NCBI GenBank assembly: GCA_020433455.1 | Contig: JAGRCP010000080.1 | Location: forward strand, 1 to 64,000 | DNA from: Caldilineaceae bacterium | GTDB taxonomy: Bacteria; Chloroflexota; Anaerolineae; Caldilineales; Caldilineaceae | Direction of reading: 5' to 3' | Length of the DNA: 64,000 nt | Shown here: in pieces, positions 1-8,854 of the stretch | How positions within the stretch are numbered: the first letter of the stretch is position 1 | Layout of the letters: each line of letters starts with the position of its first letter | The notes under the pieces: model-generated | Database searches by the model: none | Seen by the model: the letters and a program-made list of their open reading frames with translations, nothing else | What the model was told of the DNA's origin: nothing | Program-made: the position numbers and the translations under genes

Positions 1-63
1 TGACCCCACGAAACCTCAGAGAGCCGGATCTTATAATGAGAACAAATAAACATTGGACTATGC

Positions 64-104
64 GGTAGGGCGGGCGCCCGCAAGGGACGCGCCCTACGGT
101 ATAG
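64..104. repeat. GC-rich palindromic intergenic element (family D, copy 1)
   Basis: An imperfect palindrome beginning GTAGGGCG and ending CGCCCTAC. Its reverse complement closely matches the left arm of the element at 19731-19793, including the shared stretches CCTTGCGG and CGCCCG. This suggests a dispersed intergenic family. The function is unknown. Confidence 0.5.
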
Positions 105-110
105 AATTCA

Positions 111-148
111 GGCGGGTCAACTGCACAGGATGCGAATGTTGACCCGCC
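111..148 (-). terminator. Hairpin downstream of the first sugar-binding protein gene
   Basis: A perfect 11-bp inverted repeat, GGCGGGTCAAC at 111-121 and GTTGACCCGCC at 138-148, starts seven bases past the stop codon at 155. The stem is strong, but no clean U-run follows on the minus strand. An A/T-rich tract (ATTTTATT) sits on the plus-strand side. It may act as a terminator or as an mRNA 3'-end stabiliser. Confidence 0.5.
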
Positions 149-154
149 CAAATT

Positions 155-1435
155 TTATTGCAGCAGCTTATCTACTTCAGCTTTGGCCTGGCTGAGGGCT
201 TCCTCGGCGGTCAGCTCGCCGTCTGCCGCGCGGCTGATGAGGCCGTTAACGGCGTCCTGCATTTCATTCTGACGGGCGATAACCGGCGGCGTCACCGGGC
301 TTTCCAGCGCCTGGAAAACCGCGGCCCGGTTGGCGGGCGGCGTCTTGGCCAGATACGCTTCAAAATATTCGGGCTGATCCAGCGCGGGCAGTTCCCAGCC
401 GGTATCAACGCGTACGGTTGCGGCCTCGGCGCTGCCGGCCAGGAACTCGGCCCACTTGGCGGCGGCTTCGGGCTGCGCGGTGGTAGCGGAAACGGCCACG
501 CCATTGGCGAAGAAGTGATGCGCATGCTGGTTTATGGCCGGTTCAAGCTGCACATCCCAGGCGAAATCTGCATCCTGGAAGGCGTCGAACATCCAGATGC
601 CCGTCACGAACATGCCCAGCTTGCCGCTGAGGAAAAGTTCGGAGTCGGAGACGCCCGATAGCTGGGCTGCGGTGGGCATGATGTCGCTGTTCTGGATATC
701 GATCATCATTTGCAACGTTTCAACGCACGCAGGCGAATCCAGAGTTGACGCGCTCATATCCTCGTTAAAGAAATGGCAATCGCCGTTCTGCGCGGCTTTT
801 TTGTAGAACTCCCAGAACTGGACGGGCGAGAAGAGTCCCCAGGTATCGTCGCCCAGCCCGGCAATGGCCTGGCCTGCGGCAACGGCGTCATCCCACGTCC
901 AGTCGGTCGTGGGATACGCCACGCCGGCCTGATCAAAAAGATCGGCATTGTAGAAGAGGAGCACGGTGGAGAAGGTCTCGGGGAGGGCGAGCTGCTCGCC
1001 GTTGTACTGGAACGCTTCCAGCGCGCGGGGATAGAAGGGCGTATCCGCACTCAGGTAGCTGTCGATATTCAGGAGCGCGCCGTTCGCGGCGTAGGTAACG
1101 AAATTTTCGTAATTCAACTCAAATGCGTCCGGGGCGTCGCCGCCCGCGACATCCGCCTGGAGCAGGGTGAAGTAATCGTCAAAGGGTGCGGTGGTGACGT
1201 CAACGGTAATGCCCGGATTTTGTTCTTCAAACGTCGCGACCAGACCGTCCAGATCTTCCACGTGATCCGGCGCGGCCGAGAATGTGAAGTAGCGCACGGT
1301 AACGGCATCGCCGCCCCCGGCCGCACCATCACCGGTCGCGGTTTGATCCGTCACCGGGGCCGCACAGCCCGCGACGACCAGCGCCAGCACGAGCAGTGCG
1401 CCCAGCCCTATCAAAGCTTTCATCTTGCGTAACAT
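155..1435 (-). CDS. Extracellular solute-binding lipoprotein of a CUT1-type sugar ABC importer
   Basis: This 426-residue protein captures a sugar, probably an oligosaccharide, outside the membrane and delivers it to the two permeases encoded just upstream. The start at 1435 is chosen because AGGAGGAAAA lies directly before it; the open frame extends 32 codons further without a ribosome site. A short basic N-terminus, a hydrophobic stretch and the lipobox VVAGC mark it as a lipoprotein. The mature part has the pattern of family 1 solute-binding proteins, including an early FEEQNPGI-type segment and a W-rich C-lobe. It is the last gene of a ROK regulator, permease, permease, binding protein order, separated from the permease by a palindromic element. 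The substrate cannot be read from the sequence. Confidence 0.9.
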   Translation of the reverse strand: MLRKMKALIGLGALLVLALVVAGCAAPVTDQTATGDGAAGGGDAVTVRYFTFSAAPDHVEDLDGLVATFEEQNPGITVDVTTAPFDDYFTLLQADVAGGDAPDAFELNYENFVTYAANGALLNIDSYLSADTPFYPRALEAFQYNGEQLALPETFSTVLLFYNADLFDQAGVAYPTTDWTWDDAVAAGQAIAGLGDDTWGLFSPVQFWEFYKKAAQNGDCHFFNEDMSASTLDSPACVETLQMMIDIQNSDIMPTAAQLSGVSDSELFLSGKLGMFVTGIWMFDAFQDADFAWDVQLEPAINQHAHHFFANGVAVSATTAQPEAAAKWAEFLAGSAEAATVRVDTGWELPALDQPEYFEAYLAKTPPANRAAVFQALESPVTPPVIARQNEMQDAVNGLISRAADGELTAEEALSQAKAEVDKLLQ

Positions 1436-1464
1436 GATTTTTCCTCCTGTGTCGATAGTACAGC

Positions 1465-1532
1465 ACGTGAATAGTTGATGCATGACGCGTAAAGGTGTAT
1501 AGCCCATGATGCGTGTCCCGTCACGCTTCACG
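1465..1532. repeat. Imperfect palindromic intergenic element (family B, copy 1)
   Basis: This spacer element lies between the permease and binding-protein genes. It shares the string CGTGAATAG followed by TGA...CATGA(C/T)GCGT with the element at 8716-8780. Its right part (GATGCGT, TCACGCTTCACG) is roughly the reverse complement of its left part. As a transcribed spacer it could fold in the mRNA upstream of the binding-protein gene. Confidence 0.5.
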
Positions 1533-1534
1533 CC

Positions 1535-2371
1535 TTATCCCTTAATGCCGCTGGTGACGACGCCCTGAACGAACCAACGCTGGGCGAAGAGATAGACCAC
1601 GAGAATGGGCAAGACGGTAATGACCGCGCCGGCCATGACGACATTCCATTCGGTCAGCGCGCGGGGTCCCGACTGGAGCGCGGCCAGGGCCACGGGCAAA
1701 GTCATCACTGTCTCTTTGCGGGCCACAAAGAGAGGCCAGAGATAGCTGTTCCACAAGCCCATGAAGCTAAAGATGGCCAAGGTCGCCAAAGCCGGCCGGG
1801 ATAAGGGCAGGATAATGCGCCGGAAAACAGTGAAATAGTTGGCCCCTTCAACAAAAGCCGCTTCTTCGTAATCCACCGGCAGCGCGAGGAAGGACTGGCG
1901 CAACAAAAATGTGCCGAATGCGCTGACCAGGCCCGGCACAATAAGGGCCTGATAGGTGTTGACCCACCCCAGGCGTCGAATCAACGCGAATTGAGGCAGC
2001 ACCAGCACCACCGCGGGAATCATCATGGTGGCCAAATAGAGCAGAAAAACAGCATCTCGTCCTCGCCATTGAATGCGGGAGAAGGCGTAGGCGGCCATGG
2101 CCGCGATGAGAATTTGCCCGATGCTCCCGGCAATGGCCACAAAAACACTGTTAAAAAAGATGCGCCCCACGGCCATGCGCTGGGCCAGAGCAGCATAGCT
2201 TTCAAAGGTGAGCGGGCGGGGGATAAACTGGGGAGTGGCGGTTAGAATGTACTCCTGCGATTTGAGCGACGTGCTCACCATCCACAGAAAAGGCGCGATC
2301 ATGGTGATGATGAGGAGCGCCAAAATAGCGTAATTAATGACCGCCTGCATCCGTCGATTACTCGGCTTCAT
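1535..2371 (-). CDS. Carbohydrate ABC transporter permease (MalG-type)
   Basis: A 278-residue inner-membrane permease, the second of a pair forming the translocation channel of a CUT1 sugar importer. About six hydrophobic segments are visible. The cytoplasmic EAA loop, which docks to the ATPase, reads EEAAFVEGANYF followed by ILPLSRP. The C-terminus ends in the typical QGVVTSGIKG-like form. The start at 2371 (MKPSNRR) overlaps the end of the MalF-type gene by 14 bases, indicating translational coupling. The longer frame to 2419 would overlap too far into the neighbour. No ATPase gene accompanies the pair. Confidence 0.92.
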   Translation of the reverse strand: MKPSNRRMQAVINYAILALLIITMIAPFLWMVSTSLKSQEYILTATPQFIPRPLTFESYAALAQRMAVGRIFFNSVFVAIAGSIGQILIAAMAAYAFSRIQWRGRDAVFLLYLATMMIPAVVLVLPQFALIRRLGWVNTYQALIVPGLVSAFGTFLLRQSFLALPVDYEEAAFVEGANYFTVFRRIILPLSRPALATLAIFSFMGLWNSYLWPLFVARKETVMTLPVALAALQSGPRALTEWNVVMAGAVITVLPILVVYLFAQRWFVQGVVTSGIKG

Positions 2372-3251
2372 AATAGACCCAACGATCCTGCAAGCGCAGC
2401 TGTATGAAGGTGATGACAAAAATAATCAGAAAGAGGGCCCATGACATGGCCGAAGCGTAGCCCATGCGCCCGTAGCTGAACGCATTTTGCACCACCTCAG
2501 TCACGATGACTTCGACCTGGCGATCCGCCGCGCTGTCGGGCATGGGCATGAGCCAAACCTGCTCGAACATCTGGAAATAGTTGATGAGCAGGGTAATCAG
2601 CACGAAAAACATGGTCGGCGTGAGCAGGGGCAGGGTGATGCTGCGCACGATGCGTCCGCGCCCAGCGCCGTCAATACGCGCGGCCTCGTAGTAGGTGGTC
2701 GAAATGCCCTGCAAGCCGCCCAGAAAGAGGAGCGCAATGTAGCCCACGTCTTTCCAAATGCTGGTCAGGACGATAGCGATGGCCGCGGTAGTCGGTTCAT
2801 AAAGCCAGGCGGGGCCGGCTATGCCCGCCAGCCCCAACCCCCAGTTGATGAGTCCGTAGGCGGGATTGAAGAGCCACTTCCAGATGATGGAGACCACTAC
2901 CCACGAGGCAACGACGGGCAGAAAGCTCACCGTGCGGGCAAGAATCTTGCCGCGGAATTGCTGATTGAGGTAGAGCGCTAGGACCAGCCCCAACCCAAAG
3001 ACGGCGGGAAGGTAAAGCGCAATCATGAGCAGGGTATAGCGAACTGCATTCCAAAAATCGGCGTCACCCATCAGTTCGCCAAAATTGGCCAGGCCCACAT
3101 AGACGGGCGGCGTCAACAAGTTCCAGCGATGGAGCGCATACCAGAGGGAGGAAAAGATTGGGTAGATGACGAAGACGGCCAATCCCGCCGCGCTGGGCAG
3201 CAGAAAAAAGAGCACCCACTTCCATTTTTGCCAACCCTGCGTACCGGCCAT
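2358..3251 (-). CDS. Sugar ABC transporter permease (MalF-type)
   Basis: A 297-residue permease with an N-terminal membrane segment after a basic WQKWKW start and about six transmembrane spans in total. Its EAA loop reads YEAARIDGAGRG followed by ITLPLLTPT, the hallmark of binding-protein-dependent permeases. It pairs with the MalG-type gene immediately downstream. The ROK regulator gene ends 12 bases upstream, so regulator and transporter probably share a transcript. Confidence 0.92.
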   Translation of the reverse strand: MAGTQGWQKWKWVLFFLLPSAAGLAVFVIYPIFSSLWYALHRWNLLTPPVYVGLANFGELMGDADFWNAVRYTLLMIALYLPAVFGLGLVLALYLNQQFRGKILARTVSFLPVVASWVVVSIIWKWLFNPAYGLINWGLGLAGIAGPAWLYEPTTAAIAIVLTSIWKDVGYIALLFLGGLQGISTTYYEAARIDGAGRGRIVRSITLPLLTPTMFFVLITLLINYFQMFEQVWLMPMPDSAADRQVEVIVTEVVQNAFSYGRMGYASAMSWALFLIIFVITFIQLRLQDRWVYYEAE

Positions 3252-3263
3252 TCGGCTTCTCCG

Positions 3264-4445
3264 TTAGAGTCCGTCGGACTGAATGACGGGTGAGACAAAA
3301 GCCTTGCTCAGCACCAGCCCGGCCGCGCCCCGGGCCCAGTCCTGATCACCGGTCTCGCGAATTAAAATTTGGACGTCATCCAACAGGTGTGCGAAGGCAT
3401 GCTCGCGCAGCGCACGCTCCATGGCGTCCAGCCGATACGGTCCGGCCGCCACACCCTCACCGCTGATGATGAGCAGATCGGGCACGAAGACGTTGATTAC
3501 ATTGGCCGTGGCTTTGCCCAGTAAGGCCCCGCTTTGGGCCAACGCGGCTTGCGCGGCCGGATCGCCTGCACTTGCTGCGGCCGCAACTTCATCGATGGTT
3601 GCGTATGCCGCTCCGGCCGTTCTTTGGGCGTTGAGCGTCGCCAGAACAGCCGGGTCCGAAGCTGACTCCTCCAGGGTTCTCTCCTCATCCGTGGGGGAGA
3701 GGAGCACAATGTGGCCGAACTCGCCCGCCCCGCCCCGGCTGCCGTGATAGAGTTGCCCGTTAATCACCATCCCCATGCCGATGCCCCGACCCACGGTAAT
3801 AACGACAAAATTCTTTTGATGGCGTCCCGCCCCAAAGAGCTGCTCAGTCAGCGTGAGGGTGTTGACGTCGTTTTCAACAAATACGGGGCGCCGACTCCTG
3901 GCGGCCACCAAAGCAGCCAGGGAAACATCTTGCCAGCCGAAGAACGGCGAATGACGCACCACGCCGGACTGGGCATCCACAATCCCGGCCAGGCCGATGC
4001 CTACGCCCAGGAGGCGGGCGGCGTCAACGCCGGACCGGGCGATGTCCTCCTGCAAAACCTGGGATATCCGCATTGCGATACGCTGGGGATCGTCATCGTA
4101 AGAAAAATGATGCTCATGGGCGTGAAGGATGGTCGCCTGAAAATCGGTGATCGCGCTCACCATGCGGTCTTCCATGAGCTTGATGCCGACGGCGTAGCCG
4201 GCCTGGGGATTCAGGCGCAAAGGCGTCTGGCGCCGTCCGCCGGTGTAATCGCCTTCTCCGGCAGGAAGTATCCAACGTTCGCTCAACAGTTCATTGACAA
4301 TATTCGAGACGGCGCCGCCGCTCAGCCCCGATGTCTCCATCAACTGGGTGCGCGAGAGAGCCCCCTCGCGCCGGATAGTGTTCAGGAGTAAACTCCGGTT
4401 CATATCCTTGAGTAAACTTCGGTTGCCCGGTAAATGATTCGCCAT
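3264..4445 (-). CDS. ROK-family transcriptional regulator
   Basis: A 393-residue regulator with an N-terminal winged helix (about residues 15-75; ALSRTQLMETSGLSGGAVSNIV is typical of NagC/XylR proteins) and a ROK sugar-kinase-like domain. The kinase-like part shows a glycine-rich segment (GVGIGLAGIVD) and an ENDVN motif in the sugar site. The usual zinc motif CxCGxxGC, which normally follows GEFGHI, is missing: the chain runs directly into an acidic linker. It heads the sugar operon and probably represses it in response to the imported sugar. An AT-rich stretch upstream (TTCA...TGAA near 4451-4463) could be its operator, but this is weak. Confidence 0.88.
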   Translation of the reverse strand: MANHLPGNRSLLKDMNRSLLLNTIRREGALSRTQLMETSGLSGGAVSNIVNELLSERWILPAGEGDYTGGRRQTPLRLNPQAGYAVGIKLMEDRMVSAITDFQATILHAHEHHFSYDDDPQRIAMRISQVLQEDIARSGVDAARLLGVGIGLAGIVDAQSGVVRHSPFFGWQDVSLAALVAARSRRPVFVENDVNTLTLTEQLFGAGRHQKNFVVITVGRGIGMGMVINGQLYHGSRGGAGEFGHIVLLSPTDEERTLEESASDPAVLATLNAQRTAGAAYATIDEVAAAASAGDPAAQAALAQSGALLGKATANVINVFVPDLLIISGEGVAAGPYRLDAMERALREHAFAHLLDDVQILIRETGDQDWARGAAGLVLSKAFVSPVIQSDGL

Positions 4446-4591
4446 CTTTTTTCATTTGGTGAAATAAGTTGCGAACAGAACTATAGCACTGCTGCTTCAC
4501 CCTGTCAACGTGAATTTTTGCGTTAGGCGGTCAGGCGATGAGGAGGGAGCGCGGCAGGCGGGATTGGCGTCGCGGTAGAAGCCGGTAAACA

Positions 4592-4626
4592 AAAAGGACG
4601 CTGACACATCGTGTCAGCGTCCTTTT
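4592..4626 (-). terminator. Rho-independent terminator of tRNA-Pro
   Basis: A 16-bp perfect stem with a three-base loop, AAAAGGACGCTGACAC paired with GTGTCAGCGTCCTTTT, two bases past the CCA end of the tRNA. On the minus strand the stem ends in a U-run. Confidence 0.88.
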
Positions 4627-4627
4627 C

Positions 4628-4704
<77 letters not shown>

Positions 4705-4716
4705 AGACCAAAGCCG

Positions 4717-4745
4717 AGTATAGCACGGCGTTTGCCGCCAAGCAA
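4717..4745 (-). promoter_or_regulatory. Sigma-70-like promoter of tRNA-Pro
   Basis: On the minus strand TTGCTT, a 17-base spacer and TATACT lie 12 bases before the tRNA. A GC-rich segment follows the -10 box, as is common for stable-RNA promoters. Confidence 0.6.
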
Positions 4746-4787
4746 ATAAAATAACCGGCCAATCACGTGAGGATCCTGGCGCAACAG

Positions 4788-5750
4788 CTACCCCTCCTCA
4801 CCCAGTACGGAGCCAATAAAGTCCGGCGCACCGTTGAGAAAGTCGGCGATGGCCATGGGACGCTTGCCCGCAGGTTGAACCCGACGCAGCAGGAGCAGGC
4901 CGTCGCCTGTTCCCACGGCGGCGCCGCTATCCGCAGCAACGACATGACCGCTCTCCCCATGCCCGGGCAGGACGCCGGCTTCAAGAATCTTGAAGTTCTC
5001 TCCCAGCCAGGCGGTAAAGGCGCCGGGCCAGGGCGCATACGCGCGCGTCATGCGTTCGATGTACGCGGCCGATCGGTTCCAGTCGATGCGGCCGTCTTGC
5101 TTTTTGATGAGCGTACAGGCGGACGGCTCGCCGGGCAGATCGGCCTGATTGATGGGCGCTACGTTACCGGCCAGCCAGGCGGGCAGAAGCGCAACCAGAG
5201 CCTGCGCGCCCTGCTCAGCCAGGCGTTCGCTCAGGACGGCGGCGGTGTCGTCCGCGCGGATGGGTTGAACCGCCTGAGCCAATGCCGGGCCGGTATCCAT
5301 TCCCGCATCCATGAGCATGAGGGTAACGCCCGTTTCGTCCAGCCCGTCGAGGATGGCCGCGTTGATGGGCGATGCGCCCCGATACGCGGGCAGCAGGCTG
5401 GCGTGGACGTTGATGCAGCCGTAGCGGGGCAGATCCAGAACTTCCGGCGGAAGAATCAGGCCGTAGGCCGCAACCACGAAAAGATCCGCCTCCAGGCCGG
5501 CCAGCTCCGCTACGGCATCCGGACGCTTGCGCAGCTTGGCCGGCTGGAGCACGGGGATATCCCGACTCCGGGCATAGGTCTTGATTGGGCTGGACGCGGG
5601 TTTTTTACCCCGTCCGGCCCGTCGATCCGGTTGGGTAACCGCAGCAATAACCTCCCACCCCTCCTCCGGTCCAGCCTCCACCAGCGCGTGCAGGGCAGGC
5701 ACAGCAAACTCGGGCGTACCCATAAAAACGATGCGGATGGGGTCTTTCAT
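4788..5750 (-). CDS. fmt: Methionyl-tRNA formyltransferase
   Basis: This 320-residue enzyme transfers a formyl group from 10-formyl-THF to initiator Met-tRNA. The N-terminal Rossmann domain starts IRIVFMGTPEFAVPAL. The catalytic signature is visible as INVHASLLPAYRGASP (Asn and His) followed by DAGMDTGP (Asp). The C-terminal OB-like tRNA-binding domain follows from about residue 205. The start at 5750 (MKDPIRIVF) fits the family N-terminus; the 36 upstream codons are not conserved in kind. The def gene, a frequent partner, is not adjacent. Confidence 0.97.
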   Translation of the reverse strand: MKDPIRIVFMGTPEFAVPALHALVEAGPEEGWEVIAAVTQPDRRAGRGKKPASSPIKTYARSRDIPVLQPAKLRKRPDAVAELAGLEADLFVVAAYGLILPPEVLDLPRYGCINVHASLLPAYRGASPINAAILDGLDETGVTLMLMDAGMDTGPALAQAVQPIRADDTAAVLSERLAEQGAQALVALLPAWLAGNVAPINQADLPGEPSACTLIKKQDGRIDWNRSAAYIERMTRAYAPWPGAFTAWLGENFKILEAGVLPGHGESGHVVAADSGAAVGTGDGLLLLRRVQPAGKRPMAIADFLNGAPDFIGSVLGEEG

Positions 5751-5878
5751 GCTGTCTCTCCTGATAACGCCTCGCTCCCTTTTGCAACCTTTCCCCCGCG
5801 GCTGCGTATTGTTGAGCGTCGGATAATAAGCCAATATCGCCAAGCGGCATGATACCATAAGGAAAGTCGAGACTGACC

Positions 5879-6427
5879 ATGGACGAGAACAAGAATATCC
5901 ATTCTGAGGGCGAGCCCGGCGGAGAAGAGCGTCGCCCCGAGGATCCCACCATCTTTGAGCGGGCTGTGGGCACAGCCCGGGAGCAGGCCGCCGAGGCCGC
6001 TGATTCCCTGCGCCGGGGCGAATTGCTTCAAGATGCAGCCGTTGACCCGGACGCGACGGACAATGACCGGCTGATCGCTATGCTCTGCTATGTTTCGCAG
6101 ATACTCCTACCGCTGATCATGCCCCTCATCGTGTTGATCAGCGAGAGCAGCAAGCGACGCCCCTTCCAGCGTTATCACGCAGTACAGAGCCTGGCTCTGC
6201 TGCTGACCTTTATCGGCATCTCGATTGTGGGGCTAATTGGCTCAGCGATTTTGCAGATTGTGCCCCTGGTGGGGACCCTGTTTGGCCTTCTGCTTCTATG
6301 CCTGACGCCGATCTTCGGCCTCATGGCCCTAATCGCCCTCCTCTACTATGGCTTGCAGGCGTACAACGGCAAGCGCTTTGCTATTCCCGGCCTGACCAGC
6401 TTTCTGCGCCGGCAGGGTTGGCTGTAG
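5879..6427 (+). CDS. Small membrane protein, DUF4870/Tic20-like
   Basis: A 182-residue protein with a charged, acidic N-terminal third (about 65 residues) and three hydrophobic segments in the rest. The segment DNDRLIAMLCYVSQILLP, a basic loop KRRPFQRYHAVQSL and the ending YYGLQAYNGKRFAIPGL match the pattern of DUF4870-type proteins, in which a short loop containing F..H..Q joins two membrane helices. The role is unknown. It is transcribed divergently from fmt and followed by a strong hairpin terminator. Confidence 0.75.
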   Translation: MDENKNIHSEGEPGGEERRPEDPTIFERAVGTAREQAAEAADSLRRGELLQDAAVDPDATDNDRLIAMLCYVSQILLPLIMPLIVLISESSKRRPFQRYHAVQSLALLLTFIGISIVGLIGSAILQIVPLVGTLFGLLLLCLTPIFGLMALIALLYYGLQAYNGKRFAIPGLTSFLRRQGWL

Positions 6428-6503
6428 GAGCGGCTCAAGCATGACGACCCGCCCTCCGGCGGGCAGCGCTGCATCCAGAAATGCGGATGCTGGCATCGGG
6501 ACA

Positions 6504-6564
6504 AAAAAGCGGGTATACTGGAACCATCAAGCGCGCTGATGATGGTCTGGTATACCCGCTTTTT
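6504..6564 (+). terminator. Rho-independent terminator after the DUF4870-like gene
   Basis: A long hairpin. The outer stem is AAAAAGCGGGTATAC with its complement, a 4x3 internal loop follows, and the inner stem is ACCATCA/TGATGGT. It is followed by TTTTT on the plus strand and is A-rich on the other side, so it could work in both directions. Confidence 0.78.
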
Positions 6565-6613
6565 GATCGTCTGCGCCATTCGTTCACCCCGCCCCAGGCT
6601 GTGAGGTCCGCCC

Positions 6614-7084
6614 ATGGAATGGCTGCAATGGATTTGGATCGCCGTTGCGCTTCTGCTGATGATCGCTCAGATTTTTGTGCCCGGCCAATCCCTAATCGTG
6701 GCCGGCGTGGGCGCGGTGCTGGCTGCGCTGCTGGGCCTGGGCGGCATCAGTTTCGCCTGGCAGTTGCTGACTTTCCTCTTTATTGGACTGATTGGCCTGC
6801 TTCGCCGTCCGCCGCAACCGATGCTGAGCGGAGCCGTGCAGGAGACGGTCTTCGATCTGGATCGCTTGGTCGGGGAGGAAGGGATCGTCATTACCTCCAT
6901 CGACCCTGAGCGCCTTACCGGACGCGTGCTGGTCGAGCGGGAAGTCTGGAACGCCTATTCGGATACCGGCGAATTCATTCCCGACGGCGCGCAGGTCTTT
7001 GTGCTGGCCGTCCATCCCGAACGCCTGCGCGTCCGCCCCATTCCCAATGAACCGCCGCCCCGCACCCGGGCGCGCTGGTCATAA
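6614..7084 (+). CDS. NfeD-family membrane protein
   Basis: A 156-residue protein with two to three hydrophobic segments in the first 65 residues (WIWIAVALLLMIAQIFVPG starts the chain) and a soluble C-terminal OB-like beta domain (about residues 82-140: VGEEGIVITSIDPERLTGRV, then VLAVHPERLRVRP). This is the arrangement of short NfeD proteins, which usually work with stomatin/flotillin-type proteins. No such partner is adjacent, so its role here is open. The C-terminal tail is proline- and arginine-rich. Confidence 0.78.
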   Translation: MEWLQWIWIAVALLLMIAQIFVPGQSLIVAGVGAVLAALLGLGGISFAWQLLTFLFIGLIGLLRRPPQPMLSGAVQETVFDLDRLVGEEGIVITSIDPERLTGRVLVEREVWNAYSDTGEFIPDGAQVFVLAVHPERLRVRPIPNEPPPRTRARWS

Positions 7085-7102
7085 CCTCCGGACGCGTGCC
7101 GA

Positions 7103-8410
<1,308 letters not shown>

Positions 8411-8483
8411 TGGGTGATTTCCTGTGATCGCGAAGGGGAAAGAGCGGACGCACGATAGATTGATCGCGCAGGTTGACAACGCG

Positions 8484-8512
8484 ATTATAGAGGATTGCCG
8501 CGCCAACCACAA
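8484..8512 (-). promoter_or_regulatory. Putative promoter of the aminotransferase gene
   Basis: On the minus strand TTGTGG, a 17-base spacer and a perfect TATAAT lie about 75 bases before the start codon. The -10 box is consensus and the -35 box is weak. Confidence 0.45.
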
Positions 8513-8715
8513 TGCCGCGCGTTTCATCTGCACGCCGTATCATAATTATTGGTCCGGTCCGAAACCGAATTCTATTTACCGCTTCACCATCCATTTAGAA
8601 TTGCGCCAGTCGTTTGCCGGCAAACGCATTTTTATCCGACGGGTGGTACAATAATTCCCATATATCCATGTATACTTTCCCGTTCAACCGGATTTCATGC
8701 ACTTGATCAATGCAG

Positions 8716-8780
8716 AATACGTGAATAGCTGAATCATGATGCGTCACGGCACGTCCGATTACGCATCACGAGTCACGTTT
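8716..8780. repeat. Imperfect palindromic intergenic element (family B, copy 2)
   Basis: The left arm runs AATACGTGAATAG to ATGATGCGTCACG and the right arm ATTACGCATCACGAGTCACGT. The arms are roughly reverse complements. The left arm nearly repeats the element at 1465. Confidence 0.6.
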
Positions 8781-8854
8781 TAGGCGGCGGCCCGCATGAA
8801 TTCCGCAAGAGCCCGCTTTTCCACTTACTTTGTATGCAAAGGAGCATATTCCCC

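Larger units (their letters stand above)
8411..8854. other. Divergent intergenic region between the aminotransferase gene and gcvP
   Basis: This 444-bp stretch holds a minus-strand promoter, a family B palindrome and a plus-strand TACAAT box at 8647-8652 that could be part of a gcvP promoter. A GTTTGCCGGCAAAC palindrome lies at about 8612-8625. I looked for the conserved blocks of a glycine riboswitch and did not find them. No coding sequence is convincing. Confidence 0.5.

Noticed and set aside
4451-4463. ROK operator TTCA...TGAA
   Set aside because: The arms are only four bases and the position alone supports it. It is mentioned under the regulator gene but not listed as a site.
8411-8854. 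Glycine riboswitch upstream of gcvP
   Set aside because: The position is right, but I could not find the conserved paired domains or the typical core words. A covariance-model search with the glycine riboswitch model would settle it; a significant hit would overturn this.
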